A stretch of 64,000 bases of DNA from Diaphorobacter sp. HDW4B (GTDB taxonomy: Bacteria; Pseudomonadota; Gammaproteobacteria; Burkholderiales; Burkholderiaceae_C), in the NCBI RefSeq assembly GCF_011305535.1, contig NZ_CP049905.1, positions 4,524,001 through 4,588,000 on the forward strand, in the 5' to 3' direction. Every line of letters starts with the position of its first letter. Position 1 is the first letter of the stretch. The notes beneath the pieces are model-generated. The model ran no database searches. It was not told the origin of the DNA and saw nothing but the letters and a program-made list of their open reading frames with translations. Shown in pieces: positions 1 to 9,450 of this stretch. The position numbers were made by a program, and so were the translations under genes.

Positions 1-138
1 AGCCTTGTGGCGAAAGGCGTGAAGGGAGCGCGAACTGAAAAGGCTCAAGAAATAAAGTCAGCGACCATTCGCTGGTCCGACGATTATCCGTGTAAATGTA
101 AGCGGTGTACGAAAAAAATTCAGTCAACCACCTTGCTT
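1..138. other. Window edge, no gene assigned
   Basis: This short stretch lies downstream of the minus-strand citrate synthase-like gene. I see no convincing coding frame, RNA or terminator hairpin in it. A short open frame crosses it (from about position 7), but it runs on into the antisense of the neighbouring gene and resembles nothing I recognise. Confidence 0.4.
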
Positions 139-1419
139 TCAGCGGAAGCGCACGAGCCTTCGCGTGGCGTCATGTGTGCTTGTTCCCGGTGGTGATGAAA
201 CGTGCTCATCCTCCACCGGGTAGACAGCCCGAGGCCGAATCAACTGGCCGCTGGCGACCTGTTCCTGAGCGTGCGCCATCCAGCCGACGGATCGGCCCAG
301 CGCGAACAAAACGAAGGCCGTGCCACGCGGCAGTTGCAGGCTGCGCTGGATGGCGACGAGGGCGTAGTCGAGGCTGGGATGGAGGCCCGTCAGTTCAAGC
401 ACCTTGGCCGTGAGACTTTGCACTTCCGGCTGCGTGGGCATGGCGGCGAGCAAGGCACTGCTGCGCGGATCACCCTGCGGGTAGAGCGGGTGCCCAAAGC
501 CAGCGCAGTAGCTGGGTGTTTGTCCGATCTGAGTTTCGTGCAGAAGCCTTTGCAGACTGCTGGCCAGCCCACCGGTGTCGCGACTGCTTGCGTGCCAGTC
601 GTCCCAATGCTGATCGATCAGCGCGGCCATTCCGCCATGCTTGGGGCCGGACAGTGCGGCAAGGCCCGCGCCCAGGCTGGCGTGCAGACTCGCTCCGGTC
701 GATGCCACCACGCGCACGGCGAAGGTCGAGGCGTTGAGTTCGTGATCCGCGCAGAGCACGAGTGCGCGGCGCAACAGGTCGGCGGCGTCATCGGTCAACT
801 GCCAATGTTGCTGCAAGCGCTGGTGAATCGGCGTGGCGCAGTCTTCAGAAGAAAACGGCTGGCCGAGCAGGGCGGAGCACATGGCATGGACATACGGCAT
901 CTGTGCTTCGCAAGTCGCAGTCGCGTCTTTTGCAAGTGACGTGGCCATGTCAAACCAGCGGGTCAGCACCTGGCTTGCATTGGGCAGTGGTTCGCCGCTG
1001 CGTGGAGAGACTGGTGGCTTGATTTGTTTGGGCGCCCGCATTGGTTCGCATTGCCAAAGCAGCGCGGCCACGTCTTCCAGCGATGCGTGTTCGGCTAGTT
1101 CCACCGCGTTGCGTCCCCGGTAGAAGAATTGCCCGTCCGAGACCCGCGTGATCGCAGACGGCAGCACGGCCTGTCCCCAGTCGAGGGCTGACTGCGCCAC
1201 CTTGGCGGGATTGCGTATGGCGGCGCGCTGACGGGCCAGCCGCGTCACGTCGGACAGCAGATAGCTGCTGCCCTTTTGTTGGGGCAAACGCTGGGCGCGC
1301 AAGAGTCCACGGCTGACATAGCTGTACAAGCTGGCGCGCTTCACGCCCAGCAAGGTGGCCGCTTCTTCGGCGGAAATCCATGGGGAATCTGGAGGTGTTG
1401 CGGGCTTGCTGGAAGGCAT
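139..1419 (-). CDS. Citrate synthase family protein with N-terminal helix-turn-helix
   Basis: A 426-residue protein joining a small DNA-binding head to a citrate synthase fold. Residues about 14-40 form a MerR/excisionase-like helix-turn-helix (AATLLGVKRASLYSYVSRG). The rest carries citrate synthase signatures: GPKHGG near residue 258 and GFGHPLYPQGDPR near 306-315, both with their active-site histidines. An Asp follows in the SLDYAL segment near 350, and the family-typical GWMAHAQEQ lies near the C terminus. The catalytic triad therefore looks intact. The substrate (acetyl-CoA with oxaloacetate, or another acyl-CoA/2-oxoacid pair) cannot be read from sequence. The gene is divergent from a CaiB/BaiF-family gene only about 106 bp away, so they may share a promoter region and respond to the same acyl-CoA metabolite. 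An acyl-CoA-sensing regulator is an alternative to an enzyme role. Confidence 0.85.
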   Translation of the reverse strand: MPSSKPATPPDSPWISAEEAATLLGVKRASLYSYVSRGLLRAQRLPQQKGSSYLLSDVTRLARQRAAIRNPAKVAQSALDWGQAVLPSAITRVSDGQFFYRGRNAVELAEHASLEDVAALLWQCEPMRAPKQIKPPVSPRSGEPLPNASQVLTRWFDMATSLAKDATATCEAQMPYVHAMCSALLGQPFSSEDCATPIHQRLQQHWQLTDDAADLLRRALVLCADHELNASTFAVRVVASTGASLHASLGAGLAALSGPKHGGMAALIDQHWDDWHASSRDTGGLASSLQRLLHETQIGQTPSYCAGFGHPLYPQGDPRSSALLAAMPTQPEVQSLTAKVLELTGLHPSLDYALVAIQRSLQLPRGTAFVLFALGRSVGWMAHAQEQVASGQLIRPRAVYPVEDEHVSSPPGTSTHDATRRLVRFR

Positions 1420-1525
1420 GCCGCATTATCTGGCGTGCGGTGTGGATTGGCCCGATCAAGATTGACCGATGCGGGTCGCGCTGCTGCAATGCGCCCCATG
1501 AACAGCCTGTTGTGGAGCGTTGAAG

Positions 1526-2965
1526 ATGAGCGATGAAGCAGTTTCTGTGGCGAGCGATGTTCTCGCTGACCTTTGGCAGAAGGCCGGATTGCCGATGGAT
1601 GCATTGCAGCGCGCCAGCCTTCATGGAGCAGCGCATGGCTTTGATAGCAGCTTTGCCGTGGATGTCGCCGCGCAATCGGCCATTGCGGCGGCGGCGTTGG
1701 CTGCGACCGAGATCGATCTGTGGCGCACGCCCGATGTGCCACCTCAGCAGGTGAGCATCGACGTGCAGCACGCGCTTGCCGAAACCACGGCCTATTTCAC
1801 GTTGAACGGCGAACGGCCGCCCATCTGGGCAGCGGTATCAGGACTGTATGCCTGCGGCGGCAGTATCAGCAGCGACAGCGGCCAGCCGGGCCATGTGCGA
1901 ATCCACGCCAACTTTGCGCACCATCGCGATGGTGCTTTGCGTTTGCTGGGTTTGCCCGAGGGTGAGGGCACGAGCCGCGCGCAGGTGCAGCAGGCGCTCC
2001 AGCGCTGGAGTGCCATCGACTTCGAGACGCAAGCCACGAAGGCTGGGCTGGTGGTGGCGGCGGTGCGAACGGCCGAAGAATGGCAGGCCAGCGCCATGCA
2101 TGCGGTGATCGCGGGGCAGCCGTTGGTGCAGATCACGCGCGTCGGTGATGCCAAGCCGTTGGTCTGGCCTGCAAAGTCGGCGGACCAGCCGCCGCTTTCG
2201 GGCCTCAAGGTGCTGGATCTCACGCGCATTCTGGCGGGGCCCGTCAGCGCGCGCACGCTGGCGGCTTATGGGGCGGACGTGTTGATGATCAATTCGCCGC
2301 ATCTGCCGAACATCGAGTCGATTGCCGATATGAGCCGTGGCAAGCGCTCGGCTTGGCTGGACTTGAAAAGCGATGCGGGCGTGCAAGCCATGCGCGGATT
2401 GCTGCAGGATGCCCATGTGTTCATTCAGGGCTACCGGCCCGGCGGTCTGCAGCGGCTGGGGTTGGGCGTGGCCGATGTGGCGCGTCTGCGGCCCGGCATT
2501 GTCTGCGGCAGTCTTTCCGCTTACGGGCGCGAGGGGCCTTGGGCGGACAAGCGCGGTTTTGATTCGCTGGTGCAGACAGTCACCGGCATCAATGCTGACG
2601 AAGCGCTGGCTTTCCACACCTCGGAACCGCGCGCTTTGCCGATGCAGATTCTGGATTACTGCGCGGGATTTCTGTTGGCCTTTTGCGTGCAGGCTGCTTT
2701 GCTGCGGCAGGCCGAGCAGGGCGGAAGCTGGCATGTGGAGGTGTCGCTCGCGCGCGTCGCGCAGTGGCTCAGGAACATGGGGCGCAGGTCGGTGGACCCA
2801 CAGTCGCCAGACGTCAAACCGTTGATCGCGCCTTGGCTGGAGACCACCGCCAGCGGCTTTGGCGAGCTGCGCGCGGTGACCCATGCGGCGCAGTTGTCGA
2901 GAACGCCCGCCTGCTACAGGCACCCCTCGGTGCCGCCGGGAACCGATCAGCCTGTCTGGATATGA
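1526..2965 (+). CDS. CaiB/BaiF CoA-transferase family protein
   Basis: A 479-residue member of the class III (CaiB/BaiF) CoA-transferase family. The recognisable family start, LKVLDLTRILAGPVSARTLA, sits only near residue 230, followed by MSRGKRSAWLDLKSDAG and a GLGVADVARLRPGIVCGSLSAYG segment. The first 220 residues look like a diverged partial copy of the same fold, a layout known in some family members. I chose the ATG at 1526; an in-frame TTG at 1520 is also open. The gene diverges from the citrate synthase-like gene and ends 24 bp before aroC, so aroC may be co-transcribed. The substrate is unknown. Confidence 0.82.
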   Translation: MSDEAVSVASDVLADLWQKAGLPMDALQRASLHGAAHGFDSSFAVDVAAQSAIAAAALAATEIDLWRTPDVPPQQVSIDVQHALAETTAYFTLNGERPPIWAAVSGLYACGGSISSDSGQPGHVRIHANFAHHRDGALRLLGLPEGEGTSRAQVQQALQRWSAIDFETQATKAGLVVAAVRTAEEWQASAMHAVIAGQPLVQITRVGDAKPLVWPAKSADQPPLSGLKVLDLTRILAGPVSARTLAAYGADVLMINSPHLPNIESIADMSRGKRSAWLDLKSDAGVQAMRGLLQDAHVFIQGYRPGGLQRLGLGVADVARLRPGIVCGSLSAYGREGPWADKRGFDSLVQTVTGINADEALAFHTSEPRALPMQILDYCAGFLLAFCVQAALLRQAEQGGSWHVEVSLARVAQWLRNMGRRSVDPQSPDVKPLIAPWLETTASGFGELRAVTHAAQLSRTPACYRHPSVPPGTDQPVWI

Positions 2966-2989
2966 GCTTCCGGCGATAATGCGCGTCTT

Positions 2990-4090
2990 ATGAGCGGCAA
3001 CACACTTGGTACCCTTTTCTGCGTCACCAACTTTGGTGAATCCCATGGCCCGGCCGTTGGCTGCGTGATCGACGGTTGCCCGCCCGGCATGTCGCTCACC
3101 GAGGCCGATATCCAGATCGATCTGGACCGTCGCCGTCCTGGCACGAGCCGCCACGTCACCCAGCGCAACGAATCCGACACGGTCGAGATTCTGTCGGGTG
3201 TGTACGAAGGCAAGACCACCGGCACGCCGATCGCGCTGCTGATCCGCAATACGGACCAGCGCAGCAAGGACTACTCCAACATCGCCCAGAGCTTTCGCCC
3301 CGGTCATGCGGACTACACCTACTTCCAGAAGTACGGCATTCGCGATCCGCGCGGTGGTGGCCGTTCTTCTGCGCGCCTGACTGCGCCGACCGTGGCTGCG
3401 GGTGCCGTCGCCAAGAAGTGGCTCAAGGAAAAATACGGTGCCGAGTTCCGCGCCTGCATGACGCAGATCGGTGAGATCGACATCCCGTTCGAGAGCTGGG
3501 AACACGTGCCCAACAATCCGTTCTTTGCGCCCACAGCCAATGTGCAGCCGTACGAGGACTACATGGACGCGCTGCGCAAGTCCGGCGATTCCTGCGGTGC
3601 CAAGGTGCGCGTGCAGGCCACCGGCGTGCCGGTCGGTCTGGGCGAGCCGCTGTATGACAAGCTCGACGCCGACATCGCCCACGTGATGATGGGACTGAAC
3701 GCGGTGAAGGCCGTGGAGATCGGCGCGGGTTTCGAGAGCGTCGTGCAACGCGGCACCACGCATGGCGATTCGCTCACGCCGCAAGGCTTCGAGAGCAACA
3801 ACGCGGGCGGCATTCTGGGCGGCATCAGCTCCGGCCAGGACATTGAAGTGAGCATCGGCATAAAGCCGACCAGCTCCATCATCAGCCCGCGCGATTCGAT
3901 CAACACGCTGGGTGAGCCGGTGGAAGTGATCACCAAGGGCCGTCACGATCCTTGCGTCGGCATCCGCGCCGCGCCGATTGCCGAAGCGCTGCTGGCACTG
4001 GTCATCATGGACCACGCGCTGCGCCATCGCGGCCAGTGCGGCGATGTGGATTCGGGCCTCGCGCCGATTCCTGCCCACAAGCAGGGCTGA
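2990..4090 (+). CDS. aroC: Chorismate synthase
   Basis: A 366-residue protein, normal length for AroC, which converts 5-enolpyruvylshikimate 3-phosphate to chorismate with reduced FMN, the last step of the shikimate pathway. The N terminus [20 protein letters not shown] carries the family signature with the catalytic His. It is followed by [15 protein letters not shown] and the [15 protein letters not shown] and [11 protein letters not shown] blocks. [19 protein letters not shown] and [16 protein letters not shown] near the C terminus complete the set of conserved motifs. The product is cytosolic. The gene lies 24 bp after a CaiB/BaiF gene and 11 bp before cobyrinate diamide synthase, an unusual but tight arrangement. 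Confidence 0.98.
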   Translation: MSGNTLGTLFCVTNFGESHGPAVGCVIDGCPPGMSLTEADIQIDLDRRRPGTSRHVTQRNESDTVEILSGVYEGKTTGTPIALLIRNTDQRSKDYSNIAQSFRPGHADYTYFQKYGIRDPRGGGRSSARLTAPTVAAGAVAKKWLKEKYGAEFRACMTQIGEIDIPFESWEHVPNNPFFAPTANVQPYEDYMDALRKSGDSCGAKVRVQATGVPVGLGEPLYDKLDADIAHVMMGLNAVKAVEIGAGFESVVQRGTTHGDSLTPQGFESNNAGGILGGISSGQDIEVSIGIKPTSSIISPRDSINTLGEPVEVITKGRHDPCVGIRAAPIAEALLALVIMDHALRHRGQCGDVDSGLAPIPAHKQG

Positions 4091-4101
4091 GCACGCAGCC
4101 C

Positions 4102-5436
4102 GTGTCCTGTCCGGTTCTGTTGGTGGCTGCCCCCGCGTCGGGGCAGGGCAAGACCACGATCACCGCCGCGCTCGCGCACCTGCTGCATGCGCGCGGCAAG
4201 CGTGTGCAGGTCTTCAAGTGCGGGCCTGATTTTCTCGATCCCACCTGGCTGGCGCTCGCAAGCGGTCAGGCCGTCGACAACCTCGACTTGGCAATGTGCG
4301 GCAAGGCCGACATCCAGCGTCGCTTGGCCCTTGCCACGCAGCACAACGATGTGGTGTTGATCGAAGGCGTGATGGGGCTGTTCGACGGCTCGCGCAGCGC
4401 CGCAGACATGGCTGCGCTGTGGAGTCTGCCGATTCTGTTGGTGATCGATTCGTCGTCGATGGCTGAGACTTTTGGCGCGGTGGCCTTTGGCTTGGCCAAG
4501 TACCGGCCGGGTCTGCGCATCGCGGGCGTGCTCGCCAACCGCGTCGCCAGCGAACGCCATGCAGGCATGCTGCGCGCCAGCATGCCGCCGGATGTGCCAT
4601 GGCTCGGGCAGGTCATGCGCCAACAGAAAGACAAGACACCGATTCCATCGCGCCATCTGGGTCTGGTGGCCGCCGATGAAATGAGCGACGGCCACGCGCG
4701 CATCGCGCAGGTTGCCGAATCGCTCGCGCAATCCGATCTGGGGCAGCTCGATTGGTCGCAGTGGCAGGAACGCTGGGGCGTGGAGATTCCAGCGCCTGCT
4801 TCGGACGATCCGCCAACGCGATTGCTCGAAGGCCGCCGCATCGCCATCGCGCGTGATGCCGCGTTCAGCTTCATCTACCCGGCGAACGTCGCGTTTCTGC
4901 GGGAGCAGGGCGCGGATGTGCAATTCTTCTCGCCGCTTGCGGGCGATGCCTTGCCCGAATGCGATGCGCTGTGGCTGCCCGGTGGCTATCCCGAACTGCA
5001 TGCGAACACGCTGGGCACCTGTCATCGACTTGCCGCAGATATTCGCGAGCATTGGCAGGCGGGCAAGCCGATCTGGGCCGAGTGCGGCGGCATGCTGGCC
5101 TTGATGGAAGAACTGCATTGGCCGTCGAAAGACATGCGCGAGTCGCTGCTCGGCGTGATCTCCGGGGTGGTCACGCAGCATGATCGCTTGCGTGGCTTGG
5201 GCATGCAGGCGTGGGACACCCCATGGGGCAGGTTGCGCGGGCACGGCTTTCATTATTCGACCTGCGAAACCAGCCTGCCGGTGATCGCACACACGCGTCG
5301 TCTGCTTGCCGAAGATGCGGTCGATGAAGCCTCGCAGCTTGAATGCGTGCACGCACAAGGTTCGCTGCGCATGAGTTATTTTCACGCGTGGTTCGCGTCG
5401 AATCCGGTGGCCGCGGCCAAGTTGTTCACGCCTTGA
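4102..5436 (+). CDS. cobB: Cobyrinate a,c-diamide synthase
   Basis: A 444-residue, two-domain glutamine amidotransferase of the CobB/CbiA family, which amidates carboxylates a and c of (hydrogeno)byrinic acid in cobalamin synthesis. The N-terminal P-loop domain has APASGQGKTT at residues about 9-18, followed by FKCGPDFLDPTWL. The C-terminal class I glutaminase domain has its nucleophile in AECGGMLALMEEL near residue 328. I chose the GTG at 4102 because the protein then begins MSCPVLLVAAPASGQG, as in homologues; the frame is open further upstream inside aroC. No other cobalamin gene and no cobalamin riboswitch is visible nearby. Coupling to aroC may simply set its expression. Confidence 0.93.
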   Translation: MSCPVLLVAAPASGQGKTTITAALAHLLHARGKRVQVFKCGPDFLDPTWLALASGQAVDNLDLAMCGKADIQRRLALATQHNDVVLIEGVMGLFDGSRSAADMAALWSLPILLVIDSSSMAETFGAVAFGLAKYRPGLRIAGVLANRVASERHAGMLRASMPPDVPWLGQVMRQQKDKTPIPSRHLGLVAADEMSDGHARIAQVAESLAQSDLGQLDWSQWQERWGVEIPAPASDDPPTRLLEGRRIAIARDAAFSFIYPANVAFLREQGADVQFFSPLAGDALPECDALWLPGGYPELHANTLGTCHRLAADIREHWQAGKPIWAECGGMLALMEELHWPSKDMRESLLGVISGVVTQHDRLRGLGMQAWDTPWGRLRGHGFHYSTCETSLPVIAHTRRLLAEDAVDEASQLECVHAQGSLRMSYFHAWFASNPVAAAKLFTP

Positions 5437-5494
5437 ACTGAACTCTTTTCGCCAACCGGTTACCAACCACTATTCAAAGGTCGGACGGGACAGC

Positions 5495-7276
5495 ATGCAA
5501 AAGCGCTGGAATGGGTTGTGGGGCAGCGTGTGCCTGGGGCTGATGCTCTCGGGCTGCGGCGGCAGTGGCGGAATGAGTGGTGCGCGGCCTGCCGAGATGA
5601 ACATCGCGCTGTTGGGCTTCAATGATTTTCACGGCAATCTGGAAGCTCCCGGCGTAGCCATCCGCACCACCAATGCAGCCGGGCAAAGCGTGGCGGTTCC
5701 GGCGGGCGGTGCGGCCTATCTTGCAGGCGCGATTGCCCAGCGACGCAGCGCCAACCAGCACATGGCGGTGGTGACGGCGGGCGACATGGTAGGCGCATCT
5801 CCGATGGTGTCGTCGCTGTTTCTGGACGAGCCCACGGTCGAGGCCCTGAACCTGATGGGCATCGATTTCTCCGCCACCGGCAACCATGAATACGATCAGG
5901 GCTCGCAGGAGCTGCTGCGCATGCAGAACGGTGGCTGCGAAAAGTACACCAGCAAAGAGCCCTGCCAGATCAGCAAGCCTTTCAAGGGCGCGCAGTTTCC
6001 GTTTCTGGCGGCGAACACCTTGCGTGCCGATGGCAGCCCGCTGTTGCGCAGTTCGGGCGTGAAGTTCTTTGAAGAAAACGGCGCACGCATCGGTGTGGGC
6101 TTCATCGGCACGACGCTCAAGACCACGCCGCGCATGGTGCGCCAGAGCGGCGTGCAAGGGCTGACGTTCGCGGACGAGGCCGATACCGCCAACGCGCTGA
6201 TTCCCGCATTGCGTGCCCAGGGCGCGGACGTGATCGTGGTGCTGATCCACGAGGGCGGCTATGCCACGTCGGGGCTGCAGGACGCAAGCTGCGCGGGGCT
6301 GTCGGGCGACATCCTGCCGATTCTCGACAAGCTCTCTGCCGAGGTCGATGTGGTGATCTCAGGCCACACGCACCAGGCCTATCTGTGCGACTACCAGCGC
6401 GTGAATCCTGCCAAGCCTTTTCTGCTGACCAGCGCCGGCCGCTACGGAACGCTGCTGACCGAAGTGCAGCTCAAGGTGAACACGGCCTCGCGCAAGGTCA
6501 CTGCCAAATCGGCCCGGCAGATCATTGTGCAGGGCGAGGCGATCACCACCGGCAGCACCAAGGTGCCGTTGCAAACGGAGTTTCCGGTGTTTGCCGCAGA
6601 CAGCGCGGTGAGCCAACTGGTGTCCACTTACCGCACGGCGGTGGCACCGCTCGCGGCCAAGATTTCCGGCGTGTTGGACGGCAGTGCATTGCGCAGCGCG
6701 AACAGCGCGGGCGAAAGCGTGCTGGGCCGCATGGTGGCCGATTCCATGCTGCATGCCACGAGCGACGCCGCATCGGGCGGCGCGCAGATCGCCCTCATGA
6801 ATTCGGGTGGCGTGCGCGCGGATCTGGTGCCCGAATCGGCATCGGGCGAGGTGACTTATGGGCAGCTTTATTCGGTGCTTCCGTTCGGCAACAACCTGGT
6901 AGTGATGAGCTATACCGGCGAGCAGTTGCAGCGCCTGCTGGAGCTGCAATTCAACAGCGGCACCAACACCGTCACGCAGCCGCGCATTCTGCAGATCTCG
7001 AACGGATTCAGCTACGAGTTCGATCTGAACCAGCCTGCGGGCCAGCGCATTGCGAACATGCGTTTGAACAACGATCCGATTCAAGCGAGCAGCACTTACC
7101 GCGTGGCGATTCAAAGTTATCTGAGCACGGGCGGCGACAACTTCTCGACCTTCACCGAAGGCAAGGATGTGATCGGCGGCATGATCGATCTCGATGCGTT
7201 CGTTGCCTATGTGCGCGAGCGCAGTGCGCAGCAGCCGATGGCGCTGCCCACCACGCCGCGCATCGTGCGGCGCTGA
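5495..7276 (+). CDS. 5'-nucleotidase family metallophosphoesterase lipoprotein
   Basis: A 593-residue exported phosphohydrolase of the UshA/5'-nucleotidase family. A signal peptide ends in the lipobox LMLSGC with Cys21, so it is predicted to be a lipoprotein. The N-terminal metallophosphoesterase domain shows FNDFHGN (about residue 42), TGNHEYDQG (about 128) and SGHTHQAY (about 290), the dimetal ligands. The C-terminal substrate-binding domain has MNSGGVRADL and the SYLSTGGDNFSTF segment. It probably releases nucleosides and phosphate from nucleotides in the periplasm. It stands alone, 58 bp after cobB, and is convergent with the FadB-like gene, with 12 bp between the two stops. Confidence 0.92.
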   Translation: MQKRWNGLWGSVCLGLMLSGCGGSGGMSGARPAEMNIALLGFNDFHGNLEAPGVAIRTTNAAGQSVAVPAGGAAYLAGAIAQRRSANQHMAVVTAGDMVGASPMVSSLFLDEPTVEALNLMGIDFSATGNHEYDQGSQELLRMQNGGCEKYTSKEPCQISKPFKGAQFPFLAANTLRADGSPLLRSSGVKFFEENGARIGVGFIGTTLKTTPRMVRQSGVQGLTFADEADTANALIPALRAQGADVIVVLIHEGGYATSGLQDASCAGLSGDILPILDKLSAEVDVVISGHTHQAYLCDYQRVNPAKPFLLTSAGRYGTLLTEVQLKVNTASRKVTAKSARQIIVQGEAITTGSTKVPLQTEFPVFAADSAVSQLVSTYRTAVAPLAAKISGVLDGSALRSANSAGESVLGRMVADSMLHATSDAASGGAQIALMNSGGVRADLVPESASGEVTYGQLYSVLPFGNNLVVMSYTGEQLQRLLELQFNSGTNTVTQPRILQISNGFSYEFDLNQPAGQRIANMRLNNDPIQASSTYRVAIQSYLSTGGDNFSTFTEGKDVIGGMIDLDAFVAYVRERSAQQPMALPTTPRIVRR

Positions 7277-7288
7277 GTGCTCGGTGAC

Positions 7289-9424
7289 TTAGTTTTTGTC
7301 TTGCAAACTGCTGCGCCCGCGCAGCCACGCGCTCGGGCGGAAGCGCTCGCCCACCACGTCGACCAACGCATCGCATTGCTTCACGAATTCCGCGACGCCC
7401 AGCGTGTCGATGTAAGACAGCGTTCCGCCCGTCCACGCTGGATAACCCAGTCCGAGAATCGAGCCGATGTCGCCATCGGACGACGAGGTGAGCACCGATT
7501 CTTCAAGGCAGCGTGCCGACTCCAGCGCCTGCATGCAAAGCAGGCGTGCGCGCACAGTGCTGATGTCGGGCTGCGTTTTTGCGAGGGGAAATTCTTCGGC
7601 AAGGCCTGCCCACAGGCGCTTTGTACCGTCTTCCAGAAAATCGTAGAAGCCGCCACCGCTCTTGCGTCCCAGGCGTTGGAGAGTATTCATGCGCGCGACG
7701 ACTGGCGCGGCTGCCTTGCGCAGAAACTTGTCGTCCAAGCCATCGCGTTCTGCCTGGCCGATCACCAGCGCCTGCAGGTCGAGCGAGACTTCATCCGTCA
7801 CTGCGAGCGGTGATGTGGCAAAGCCTGCCTGACGCGCTGCATTTTCGATGAGCGCGGGGTTGATGCCTTCGGCGAGCATCGCCATGCCTTCGTCGATGTA
7901 GGCGCAGAAGATGCGGCTGGTGTAGAAGCCGGGGCTGTCGTTCACCAGAATGGGCGTCTTGCCAAGGCGCGCGGCCAAGTCCATGGTGCGCGCGAGGGTG
8001 GCGTCGCTGGTCTCCTTGCCGTTGATGATTTCCAGCAGTGGCATGCGCGGCACGGGCGAGAAGAAGTGCATGCCGATCACTTCGTCGGGCTTGAGCCAAT
8101 AGCCCGCCAGACCGCTGATCGGCAGCGTGGATGTGTTGCTGGCCCAGACGAAATTCGGTGTGCGGTCGGCGAGTGCTTGAGCGGCTTTGGCCATCAGCTC
8201 GGCCTTGGCTGCGCGGTCTTCGAAGATGGCTTCGATGACGCAATCGCTGCCCTTGAGCAATTGCAGATCGGCGGTGGCCGTGATGCGAGCGGCGATCTGC
8301 GTGGCCTTGTCACCATGCGTTTTCTGCAATGCCGCAGCAATCTTCTCGCGTGCCTGCACTGCACGTTCGGCGCTGGAGTCGATCAGCACCACGTCGATGC
8401 CTGCAACTGCAGCCACCTGTGCAATGCCTGCGCCCATCAAACCGGCACCGAGCACGCCGAGCTGGCGCACAACGTGTTTGTCGATGTTGGCGGGTCGGCG
8501 CACCAGTTGCCGCGCCTGATCCTGCTTGAGCCACAGCGTGCGGATCTGGTTGATGGTGGCGGGCTGCGCGAGCGTCTGCGCTGCGCATTGCACCTCCACC
8601 AACAGACCTGCATCGATGGGCAATTGCGTGCCTTCATACACCGTCGTCACGATGGACAGTGGCGCAGGCTGGTTGTCGTGGGTGGTCTTGCGGATGTTGG
8701 CAATCGATTCGCCAAAGCTGCGATTGGAGTGCGCGGCCAACGCGCCTGCGCCTTGCGGAATCCTGTAGCCCTTGGTGTCCCACACGGCTTGTGCTTGCGG
8801 GTGTTCCAGCACCCATTGGGCGGCTGCGGCAAGCGCCGCATCGGCAGGCAGCATCGCGCTGATCACCTTGCTTTTGAGCGCGGCGTCTGCATCCCAATTT
8901 GCATTGCCCAGCAGCATGGGCAGGGCCGATGGAATGCCGCAGAGGCGCGGCAGGCGTTGAGTTGCACCGGCCATCGGAGGAATGCCACGCTTGACGAGCG
9001 GAAGGCCGAACAGCGTGGGTTTGTCGCGCGTGGCGACGATGCGGTGATCGCACGCGAGCGCGAATTCGAGGCACAGGTCGAGGCAGTTGCCTTCGATGAC
9101 GATGGCGACGGGCTTGGCGAGTTTCTCCACGCTGCGCAGCAGTTGCGAGCGCTTCAATGCCGCGTTGGCGATGGCTTGTGCATTACCGTCCTTGCAGAAA
9201 TCCAGCCACGCCTGCGCGCTGGCCTGGGGCAGCCAATTGTTGCCCTTTGCGTGGATCACAAAGCCGCAAACGGAGTCTTGCGCTGCTTGCTGCTGCAAGG
9301 TGCTGACGAGCGCAGCCAATTCTGCGGGCACGACTGAATCGGATGCGTGCGAGCACTCGGGCAGTTGAATGTGCGCGACGCCGCTGTGGTCGAGTTCGAC
9401 GGGAAAAAGGGAGGTGTTGGACAT
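7289..9424 (-). CDS. Bifunctional enoyl-CoA hydratase / 3-hydroxyacyl-CoA dehydrogenase
   Basis: A 711-residue FadB-type enzyme carrying out the hydration and NAD-dependent oxidation steps of beta-oxidation. Residues about 1-200 are a crotonase domain. The Rossmann motif GVLGAGLMGAGIAQVAA begins near residue 323. GMHFFSPVPRMPLLEIINGK (near 450) is the hydroxyacyl-CoA dehydrogenase signature, followed by NDSPGFYTSRIF and a duplicated C-terminal helical domain with LGRKSGGGFYDF. It is the last gene of a minus-strand run (ligase, thiolase, this gene) with gaps of 36 and 26 bp, a probable operon. Which of the FadB/FadJ subgroups it belongs to cannot be decided here. Confidence 0.93.
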   Translation of the reverse strand: MSNTSLFPVELDHSGVAHIQLPECSHASDSVVPAELAALVSTLQQQAAQDSVCGFVIHAKGNNWLPQASAQAWLDFCKDGNAQAIANAALKRSQLLRSVEKLAKPVAIVIEGNCLDLCLEFALACDHRIVATRDKPTLFGLPLVKRGIPPMAGATQRLPRLCGIPSALPMLLGNANWDADAALKSKVISAMLPADAALAAAAQWVLEHPQAQAVWDTKGYRIPQGAGALAAHSNRSFGESIANIRKTTHDNQPAPLSIVTTVYEGTQLPIDAGLLVEVQCAAQTLAQPATINQIRTLWLKQDQARQLVRRPANIDKHVVRQLGVLGAGLMGAGIAQVAAVAGIDVVLIDSSAERAVQAREKIAAALQKTHGDKATQIAARITATADLQLLKGSDCVIEAIFEDRAAKAELMAKAAQALADRTPNFVWASNTSTLPISGLAGYWLKPDEVIGMHFFSPVPRMPLLEIINGKETSDATLARTMDLAARLGKTPILVNDSPGFYTSRIFCAYIDEGMAMLAEGINPALIENAARQAGFATSPLAVTDEVSLDLQALVIGQAERDGLDDKFLRKAAAPVVARMNTLQRLGRKSGGGFYDFLEDGTKRLWAGLAEEFPLAKTQPDISTVRARLLCMQALESARCLEESVLTSSSDGDIGSILGLGYPAWTGGTLSYIDTLGVAEFVKQCDALVDVVGERFRPSAWLRGRSSLQDKN

Positions 9425-9450
9425 GGCGATTCCAGCTTGGCAGTCAGTCG

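Noticed and set aside
7-195. 62-residue frame at the window start with four cysteines
   Set aside because: It looked like a zinc-ribbon fragment at first, but half of it overlaps the C terminus of the citrate synthase-like gene in antisense, and there is no family pattern.
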